A DNA stretch of 5,092 nucleotides, from NCBI GenBank assembly GCA_002409375.1, contig DHNF01000142.1:1-5092 (forward strand), in the 5' to 3' direction. Positions 1 through 5,092 of this stretch are shown here, piece after piece. The position numbers were made by a program, and so were the translations under genes. The DNA comes from Ruminococcaceae bacterium UBA5423 (GTDB lineage Bacteria > Bacillota > Clostridia > Oscillospirales > Acutalibacteraceae). Below the pieces are notes generated by a model that had not been told where the DNA came from, searched no databases, and worked only from the letters and a program-made list of their open reading frames with translations. Every line of letters begins with the position of its first letter. The stretch's first letter is position 1.

Positions 1-921
1 ATGTCTTAACATGTTTGTGAAAATAAAGTTTGCCAATAACATAAGTGCGAAAAGAAACACTGCAAGTGTACAGGCATATCCCATTTCAAATCGCGTTGTT
101 CCTATATCCATAATGTAGGTGACAATAGTATCGGCATTGTATTGAGACGTGGGAAATCCGACCAAAGTGGTTATTATCGCGCTTGCTCCAAAAGAGGCAC
201 TTATTTGCATTACTGCACTAAACAGCAGTTGATTTGACATTGAAGGAAGTGTTATGTACCACAACTCTTGCCACCGGTTTCTAATTCCGTCTATTGAACC
301 GGCTTCAAAAAGACTGTTATCCATGCTTTGGAACCCTGCTATAAAGGCAAGAAATCCCGTGCCAAGACTCATCCACAGCTGTACTACCATAAGCGACGGC
401 ATCATCATATTTTGATCTACAAGCCAGCCAATCGGTTCCTGAATCAGTCCAAGCTGCATCAGCCAACCGTTTATTACGCCGTTGCTGTCAGCCGACAAAA
501 GAAACGCCCAAACGAAATAAATGTTGCCGGCTAATACGGGCATATAAAATATTACTGTCAAAACAGTTCGCAGCAGCCTTCCTGTTTCGTTGATAAGCCA
601 AGCAAATAAAAATGACATAATATAACCAAGAGGGCCGGTAATTAATGCAAATATTAGCGTGTTTTTGACAACCTTAAAAAAAATGGGATCATCTAAAAAC
701 ATTCGTTGATAATTCTGCCAACCTATAAATCTGGGCATTTCCAGCATGTTAAAGCTTGTAAAGCTCAAACCTATCGCTGCCATTATCGGAATAACAGTAA
801 GCAGCACGAACAACAGAATAAACGGCGCAATAAGGATATAGCTATCACGGTAGTAAACAACCTTTTTCCATGTGGAAACATAGCCATCGGCCATTGAACT
901 ACTTTTTATATGCTTACGCAA
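1..921 (-). CDS. Sugar ABC transporter permease, MalF/UgpA type (3'-truncated by window edge)
   Basis: This is an integral-membrane subunit of a carbohydrate ABC importer (binding-protein-dependent transport inner-membrane family, MalF/UgpA/LacF group). 307 codons are open up to base 1 with no stop, and the last residues (FTNMLRH) follow the final membrane helix, so only a few residues are missing. Hydrophobic segments lie at about 28-50, 86-112, 117-142, 174-198, 228-254 and 282-303. The cytoplasmic EAA loop that docks on the ATPase is clear at about 206-226 (EAGSIDGIRNRW, then ITLP). I chose the TTG at 921 because AAGGGGGTG lies 6 bases upstream; an in-frame ATG at 894 has no good ribosome binding site, and a GTG at 930 lies inside the Shine-Dalgarno sequence. 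The gene begins 18 bases after the solute-binding protein stop, so the two are almost certainly co-transcribed. The transported sugar cannot be read from the sequence. A MalG-type partner is expected beyond base 1. Confidence 0.95.
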   Translation of the reverse strand, partial: MRKHIKSSSMADGYVSTWKKVVYYRDSYILIAPFILLFVLLTVIPIMAAIGLSFTSFNMLEMPRFIGWQNYQRMFLDDPIFFKVVKNTLIFALITGPLGYIMSFLFAWLINETGRLLRTVLTVIFYMPVLAGNIYFVWAFLLSADSNGVINGWLMQLGLIQEPIGWLVDQNMMMPSLMVVQLWMSLGTGFLAFIAGFQSMDNSLFEAGSIDGIRNRWQELWYITLPSMSNQLLFSAVMQISASFGASAIITTLVGFPTSQYNADTIVTYIMDIGTTRFEMGYACTLAVFLFALMLLANFIFTNMLRH

Positions 922-927
922 GCTGCG

Positions 928-936
928 CACCCCCTT
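928..936 (-). promoter_or_regulatory. Ribosome binding site deciding a TTG start for the permease
   Basis: AAGGGGGTG on the minus strand differs by one base from the ideal AAGGAGGTG and sits 6 bases before the TTG at 921. It fills most of the 18-base gap after the solute-binding protein stop (940-942). The next in-frame ATG (894) is preceded by an A/T-rich run without a comparable site. Confidence 0.75.
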
Positions 937-939
937 AAG

Positions 940-3816
940 TTATGACAAGCCCAACTCACTGCGCTTTCGTTTAATTTCTCTATTTATTGCCCGGTTTTCT
1001 TTTATAAATATTTCTCTCGGATTTTTACCGTCATACAATACCGAGCGAAAGGCATTGTCTATGCTTCTTGAAACATAATAGCTTCCCGGAATTTCCGGCA
1101 GTTCTATAACGCTCTTTCTTTGCTCTTTTAACATTGCCAACTGGTTTTTTGACCACGGCTGGCTTTCAAATGCCTTTAGGTTTGCTGTAGGATATCGACC
1201 GCCCGGGCCAAGGGTGGTTTCAAGAGAAGCGCAAAATCCGGTTTGCACATCACCGCTTGTCCACCAATCCAAGAATTTATAGCATGCTTGCGGATCCTTA
1301 GTTTTTTTAAATATAACAGCTGCAGTACCGGCACCTGCTTGTGCGCTATTGATTGATCCATCATCTTTGAGTGTTCCCGGAACCGGTGCCATTCCCCAAA
1401 GGCCGTTTATCTCCCTTGCACCGATAGACAAGGTGTTAAACATTTCAAATGATGCAATCCCTAACGGCATTTCACCGTTTCTAAATCTTGTAAAAAAGTC
1501 ATATGCCAAGTCAAAATCATATTGTGTATAAAAGTCGCACCATGTCTTAAATGCATCGACCGCTTGTTCACTGTCCAGCAGTGTTGATTTATGGTCGTCA
1601 GTATAAAACGATCCGCCGTTTTGCAGCAGCAACGAAGCATACAGATCTTTTGCCCCCAACCCTGTGTCTACAGCCGCCGCAGCAGATATTACTGAATATG
1701 GCAATCCTATCCCCATGTGACTGCGTTGCAGCTTAGGCACCGCGCGGTTGATATCATCCCATGTTTTTGGCACATCAATACCAAGCTGTGACAAAATATC
1801 CTTGCGGTAAAACAGCATATAATAAGTTTGCGAACACGGGAGAGCGTATGTCTTTCCCTCAAATTGGTACGGAACCAACGCGGTATCGGCAAACCTATCT
1901 TTTATTTGTGCAAACCCCTCATAATCATCAAAATCCAGCAAGGCATTGCGGCATGCAAGGTTTACAGGCTGCCCACGGGCAATTCCGATAGCAACATCAG
2001 GACCCGAACCGGCAAGTGTTGCCTCGATAAATCCGGTTTGAACTATGCTCAGACCGACATTAATTCCGGTTTTAGGTGTAAATTTATCAGTGATCATATT
2101 GCGAATGATCTGAATCTGGTCCCGCCCCATATTTACCCAGACTATAACCGACTCATTTTCGCCGTTTGACCCAACAGTGTTATAATCCTCAACAAATGAG
2201 CTAATAAAAGTTTTTAACTCATGGATAAAGCGCGCTCCAAAGGCGGCCTTTGCACTTGGCAGCTTGCTGTCTGCCGAGTGTATAATAAAATAGTCCATTT
2301 CAAGCGGCTGATTTGTCATATTATCAAGCCAGTTATATAAAGAGCTAATACCATCACGATAACCGGTCAGCCTTTTGTGAATTGTTTTAGGATTATCAGC
2401 TAAGCTGTCAAGGCGCCTTGCCATATCGTGAATAGTCTCGCTTTCGCTTGACTTGGAACCGCTTAAACTGTCAAACATATCTGCAGCCTTATGCAAAGCG
2501 TCGGCCTGATTTTTAAAGCTGTCAATAAGACCGGGTATCTCTTTATCCAGATAATAATCCCTGTATTTATCAGGATTTGTGCCGGTTATCATCACCATTT
2601 GGGTATATAATTTGTTAAGCTCACCGCAAGCACTATCGACCATACCCAAAACTTCGGAAAATCGACCGCCGCTTACTTCAAAGCGAATTTCGTTATATCC
2701 TTTTTTGAGATACACCGGACATGGATTGCCATCGTCATTACCCACTGTTTTTCGCTGCCAGTTTATGCTATAGGGAAAATCTACATTTTCAAACGAAGCA
2801 CTGGGTATGTCACCGTTTATATAGATATTACGGAAAGTAGTAACGCCGATGGCATCTTTTTGCCTAAACTTAATTGTGAGATAATAAAGCCCGTCTGCCG
2901 GTATATCATCAACTATATAAGAAATCCACATTCCTCTTGACGACCAGCCGGACCCGCCGATTGTATTTCTTCGTACAAGGGTGGGATGATAAGGAACGGT
3001 AGCAGGACTGGTGCGGTCAAACTGCGGAAAAATTGAAGCATCTGATTTTTCATATGTTTTTTCGGCCTGTATTTCTTTATAATACGGGCTATATTCTTTT
3101 AATCCTGCCTCTTTATACTCTTTCATAGCCTGGTCATCCCTAAGAATGACAGGCTTATTTGTCAAAAAAAGTGAACTTATAAACAAGCTCTCTTCCAAAA
3201 CCGATATGCGAACAGTATGCTCTCCTTTAGAGAAATGAAGAAACATCGGGGCATTGCTAAAGCCTTCCGATTCGTAAAACATTGTTGTCTGCCAGCGATT
3301 AATCTCTTTTTGTTCGGGAATACTGTCGTTTCCTGCCTTATCCTGCATTATCGGCTCGTCTTTATAAATCCTGTTCAAACCATAGCTTGACAATTCCCTG
3401 TATGGAACAACGCCGTCAATATCAAAGCGGATTTGCGGTTTTTTTCCCTTATCCCCTGACGCCATATATCGCAGCTTAATATAATAAACCGCATTTTCTC
3501 GAACAGTAAAACTCCATTCTATCCACCCATTTAAAGATTGGCCGGAGTCGTTGCTTTCCAGCAACACTGCGTTTTCGTCTGATACGTTCTGAAATCTTGC
3601 GCCAGTGTCAGACAGTGTGGAGCTTTCGGGTTTTAATTCAATTGGAAGTTTTGCTTTATTTTTTGCTTCATGTTCGTTTTTATAAGAAATAAAGGAATTG
3701 TAACTAATATCATCCCATAAGTGATAAATAATATCACTTTTAGACTCGGCGAAAGCAGTTAACACAAATGTAAATGTTAAGCTAATACTTATTATTAAAG
3801 CTATTAATTTACGCAT
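940..3816 (-). CDS. Large multidomain extracellular solute-binding protein of a sugar ABC importer
   Basis: This secreted protein of 958 residues is about twice the usual 400-450 of family-1 sugar-binding proteins. Residues 1-23 form a signal peptide (MRKLIALIISISL..., probable cleavage AFA|ES); there is no lipobox cysteine. Residues about 62-220 and 250-392 each look like beta-sandwich, carbohydrate-binding or galactose-binding-like regions: alternating hydrophobic strands, with phrases such as WIEWSFTVRENAVYYIKLRY, GLYYLTIKFRQ, KGEHTVRISV and KGYNEIRFEV. Residues about 393-555 are charged and helical. Residues about 556-958 match the SBP_bac_1 fold: GSGPDVAIG, then FEGKTYALPCSQTYYMLFYRKDIL, VPKTWDDIN, FRNGEMPLGIASFEMF, WGMAPVPGT and CYKFLDWWTSGDVQTGF, all in the usual order, so ligand binding is probably intact. 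The start is the ATG at 3816, 8 bases after GGAGG; a GTG at 3825 is part of that Shine-Dalgarno sequence and is not a credible start. The gene sits between a regulator pair and the permease. The ligand is unknown; an oligosaccharide is a fair inference from the N-terminal regions. Calling those regions carbohydrate-binding rests on pattern only. Confidence 0.95.
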   Translation of the reverse strand: MRKLIALIISISLTFTFVLTAFAESKSDIIYHLWDDISYNSFISYKNEHEAKNKAKLPIELKPESSTLSDTGARFQNVSDENAVLLESNDSGQSLNGWIEWSFTVRENAVYYIKLRYMASGDKGKKPQIRFDIDGVVPYRELSSYGLNRIYKDEPIMQDKAGNDSIPEQKEINRWQTTMFYESEGFSNAPMFLHFSKGEHTVRISVLEESLFISSLFLTNKPVILRDDQAMKEYKEAGLKEYSPYYKEIQAEKTYEKSDASIFPQFDRTSPATVPYHPTLVRRNTIGGSGWSSRGMWISYIVDDIPADGLYYLTIKFRQKDAIGVTTFRNIYINGDIPSASFENVDFPYSINWQRKTVGNDDGNPCPVYLKKGYNEIRFEVSGGRFSEVLGMVDSACGELNKLYTQMVMITGTNPDKYRDYYLDKEIPGLIDSFKNQADALHKAADMFDSLSGSKSSESETIHDMARRLDSLADNPKTIHKRLTGYRDGISSLYNWLDNMTNQPLEMDYFIIHSADSKLPSAKAAFGARFIHELKTFISSFVEDYNTVGSNGENESVIVWVNMGRDQIQIIRNMITDKFTPKTGINVGLSIVQTGFIEATLAGSGPDVAIGIARGQPVNLACRNALLDFDDYEGFAQIKDRFADTALVPYQFEGKTYALPCSQTYYMLFYRKDILSQLGIDVPKTWDDINRAVPKLQRSHMGIGLPYSVISAAAAVDTGLGAKDLYASLLLQNGGSFYTDDHKSTLLDSEQAVDAFKTWCDFYTQYDFDLAYDFFTRFRNGEMPLGIASFEMFNTLSIGAREINGLWGMAPVPGTLKDDGSINSAQAGAGTAAVIFKKTKDPQACYKFLDWWTSGDVQTGFCASLETTLGPGGRYPTANLKAFESQPWSKNQLAMLKEQRKSVIELPEIPGSYYVSRSIDNAFRSVLYDGKNPREIFIKENRAINREIKRKRSELGLS

Positions 3817-3822
3817 AGAATT

Positions 3823-3829
3823 CACCTCC
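3823..3829 (-). promoter_or_regulatory. Ribosome binding site deciding the solute-binding protein start
   Basis: GGAGGTG on the minus strand is a near-perfect Shine-Dalgarno sequence, with GGAGG 8 bases ahead of the ATG at 3816. It rules out the in-frame GTG at 3825, which would add three residues and is formed by the last bases of this site. Confidence 0.85.
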
Positions 3830-3833
3830 GTGG

Positions 3834-3860
3834 GTTAATGCGTTAATGCCAAATTATTTG
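3834..3860. repeat. 8-bp tandem repeat and short palindrome in the 44-base gap before the solute-binding protein
   Basis: On the plus strand GTTAATGC occurs twice head to tail (3834-3841 and 3842-3849), followed by the 11-base palindrome CAAATTATTTG (3850-3860; 5-base arms around one base). This fills the space between the ROK-like stop and the solute-binding protein ribosome binding site. It has neither the G/C-rich stem nor the T-run of a terminator, and I see no convincing -35/-10 pair. It could be a weak regulator or RNA-processing site, or chance in A/T-rich DNA. Confidence 0.4.
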
Positions 3861-4721
3861 TTAGGTATTTTCCCTGCACAAATAAACAGCACCAATACAG
3901 GCAGAATCTGGTCCAAATTTAGCTTTTTCTACAGCTACATTAATTTTGTGTTTTTCCATCTGTTCTGTTACAAAAGGTATAAAATTAGGATACCATTCTG
4001 AAAATTCGCCGCCGATTATAATTGCTTCGGGATTATATGTATCTTTAATTTTGCATATTGCCTTAGTCAAGTATTTTGAAAAGTCTAAAAGCGTGTTATA
4101 AATATTTTTGTTTCCACTTAAAAACTCTTCAAGGTATTCCTCTCGGCATGCATTTCGCCCAAGTGCTTTCTCCATTTTTTGCGACATAGCTTTTGCGGAT
4201 ATGTAATCATTCAATGCCCTGACTTCGCCGTTTTCGTCGGTAACTTGCATTTTGCTAAAATCTTGTTTACTTACACACATCTGACCGTCAACCATAATGG
4301 CTGTGTCAATATAATTGTCTAACGTCAACATCACGACATTTTTATAATTTTTAGCAGCTCCCAACCAATGCTCGCCAATCAGTGACGCGCGCGCCTCGTT
4401 TTCCACTACAACATTTGCATCCGTCACCGCACCGGCAACAGCAAACAAATCGGTACCCACATACTTTTTCATTTCATCAGGTGCAGATAAGACTAAGCCA
4501 CTCTTTGCATCAACATTACCGATAAAAACAACACCGACACTATTTATACAGCAATGGCATTGTGCTAAAATATTGATCAGCGATTGTACTTTGCTTATAT
4601 ATTTGAGCTTGCCGTTTTTGATGTTTGCGGCTAAACGCGCCGTGTTTAATATGGTTCCGCTGATGTTGCAAACCACACCTCTTATTTCTGCTGTTTTACA
4701 TGCTAACCCTATGATTTTCAT
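3861..4721 (-). CDS. ROK-family-like protein with degenerate kinase motifs (probable pseudokinase or sensor)
   Basis: The protein has 286 residues, close to the usual ROK length of about 290-320, and has the hexokinase/actin-like fold order: N-terminal GLACKTAEIRGVVCN (4-18), VGVVFIGNVDAKSGLVLSAP (62-81), VENEARASLIGEHWLGAAKN (106-125), IIIGGEF (234-240) and a C-terminal FGPDSACIGAVYL (269-281). Active ROK sugar kinases carry DxGGT near the N-terminus, an N-D catalytic pair, TLGTGIG, and a GH plus CxCGxxGCxE zinc site. Here DxGGT is replaced by ACKTA, N-D by N-E (108-109), TLGTGIG by TLDNYID (133-139), and the zinc cluster is absent from about 147-172. It also lacks the N-terminal helix-turn-helix of ROK repressors such as NagC. 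The reading frame is intact and has AGAGGG 6 bases before its ATG, so it looks maintained rather than decayed. The ATG overlaps the stop of the AraC-type gene (ATGA), implying translational coupling. A sugar-sensing, non-catalytic role is inferred; a diverged active kinase is the alternative. Confidence 0.82.
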   Translation of the reverse strand: MKIIGLACKTAEIRGVVCNISGTILNTARLAANIKNGKLKYISKVQSLINILAQCHCCINSVGVVFIGNVDAKSGLVLSAPDEMKKYVGTDLFAVAGAVTDANVVVENEARASLIGEHWLGAAKNYKNVVMLTLDNYIDTAIMVDGQMCVSKQDFSKMQVTDENGEVRALNDYISAKAMSQKMEKALGRNACREEYLEEFLSGNKNIYNTLLDFSKYLTKAICKIKDTYNPEAIIIGGEFSEWYPNFIPFVTEQMEKHKINVAVEKAKFGPDSACIGAVYLCRENT

Positions 4722-5092
4722 TGAGTACCCTCTTTCCGGATAGGCGAATAGCTCTCTTTACCAATAATCTTTTCTCTATATTCAGACGGTGACAAACCGT
4801 AATATTTAGAAAACGCTTTGCTAAAGCTTTGAAGTGATTTATATTTCAATAATTTAGCAATCTCAGTACTCGGCGTGCCCGACTTTAAAAAATCAACGGC
4901 TTTTTCAAAGCGTTTTTCGATATAATAATCTCTCATCGATTTGCCAACAACTTGTTTAAACAAGCGAGATATATGCGCGTAGCTATAACCAACCTCTTTA
5001 GCAATATCCTCCAGACGTTCTATTGCACACACATTCGTATCAATATAATTTAGAATTGTATAAACCAGTTGCTGCCCCTTATCGTGTTCGTA
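4718..5092 (-). CDS. AraC/XylS-family transcriptional regulator, C-terminal DNA-binding domain (5'-truncated by window edge)
   Basis: 124 codons and a stop are visible. The frame stays open upstream to base 5092 (YEHDKGQQLVYTILNYIDTN...), so the GTG at 5032 is internal and the true start, with any sensor domain, lies outside the window. Both helix-turn-helix units are present: residues about 27-47 of the visible part (LEDIAKEVGYSYAHISRLFKQ minus its ends is the first) and about 75-97 (STEIAKLLKYKSLQSFSKAF), followed by the family signature YYGLSPSEYRE. The second unit has KY where most relatives have GF or GY. About 18 residues follow the signature as a polar tail. Members usually carry an N-terminal cupin or another effector domain and activate sugar-utilisation genes. 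Here the gene is first in the visible cluster, overlaps the ROK-like gene by 4 bases and precedes the transporter, so local control is likely. The effector is unknown. Confidence 0.95.
   Translation of the reverse strand, partial: YEHDKGQQLVYTILNYIDTNVCAIERLEDIAKEVGYSYAHISRLFKQVVGKSMRDYYIEKRFEKAVDFLKSGTPSTEIAKLLKYKSLQSFSKAFSKYYGLSPSEYREKIIGKESYSPIRKEGTQ
4728..4733 (-). promoter_or_regulatory. Ribosome binding site for the ROK-like gene, inside the end of the AraC-type gene
   Basis: AGAGGG on the minus strand lies 6 bases before the ATG at 4721 and is embedded in the last codons of the regulator (Lys-Glu-Gly). With the ATGA stop/start overlap, it supports coupled translation of the two proteins in similar amounts. 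Confidence 0.7.

Noticed and set aside
328..534. Plus-strand open frame of 68 codons
   Set aside because: It lies antisense within the permease, which has clear membrane helices and an EAA loop; the plus-strand product has no recognisable motif.
706..897. Plus-strand open frame of 63 codons
   Set aside because: It is antisense to the permease N-terminus, has odd composition (rich in Lys, Asn, Gln, His) and no motif.
1176..1892. Minus-strand alternate-frame open frames of about 60 codons
   Set aside because: They are shadows of the solute-binding protein in another frame, without ribosome binding sites or recognisable content.
1349..2169. Several plus-strand open frames of 60-113 codons
   Set aside because: All are antisense to the conserved family-1 binding domain, overlap each other in different frames and show no protein family features.
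3823..3825. GTG as the start of the solute-binding protein
   Set aside because: It forms the last three bases of the GGAGGTG Shine-Dalgarno site; the ATG at 3816 has ideal spacing and gives a normal signal peptide.
3817..3860. Possible terminator or promoter in the 44-base gap
   Set aside because: There is no G/C stem with a T-run. The only -35-like hexamer (TTGGCA on the minus strand) has no -10 box at the right distance, where the ribosome binding site lies instead.
5030..5032. GTG as the start of a short stand-alone AraC-type protein
   Set aside because: The frame is open to the window edge and the upstream residues (ILNYIDTN) match the normal lead-in helix of an AraC domain, so the gene is truncated by the window and is not a short gene.

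Overview
This window is part of a single carbohydrate-uptake locus, with every recognisable gene on the minus strand, so transcription runs from base 5092 towards base 1. The organism looks like a low-to-moderate GC anaerobic Firmicute of the Clostridia type. The reasons are the strong GGAGGTG-type Shine-Dalgarno sequences, the A/T-rich codon use, and the very large solute-binding protein next to an AraC-type regulator. No 16S or other taxonomic marker is present, so this assignment is an inference.

In transcription order the layout is: (1) 5092-4718, the C-terminal part of an AraC/XylS-family regulator, whose N-terminus lies beyond the window edge; (2) 4721-3861, a ROK-family-like protein that overlaps the regulator by ATGA and has lost the family's ATP, catalytic and zinc motifs; (3) 3816-940, a 958-residue secreted solute-binding protein with two N-terminal beta-sandwich-like regions, a helical spacer and a C-terminal family-1 sugar-binding domain; (4) 921-1, a MalF-type ABC permease lacking only its last few residues. 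The gaps are a 4-base overlap, 44 bases and 18 bases, which fits one operon. I see no promoter, terminator, RNA gene, mobile element or CRISPR array, and no gene-free stretch longer than 44 bases.

The working model is that the binding protein captures a glycan or oligosaccharide outside the cell and hands it to a permease made of the MalF-type subunit and a second (MalG-type) subunit, probably encoded just past base 1. The ATPase is not in the window and may be a shared MsmX-type subunit encoded elsewhere. The AraC-type protein probably controls the operon. The degenerate ROK protein is the least ordinary element: it looks like a sugar-kinase fold that may sense rather than phosphorylate sugar, and it is translationally coupled to the DNA-binding regulator.
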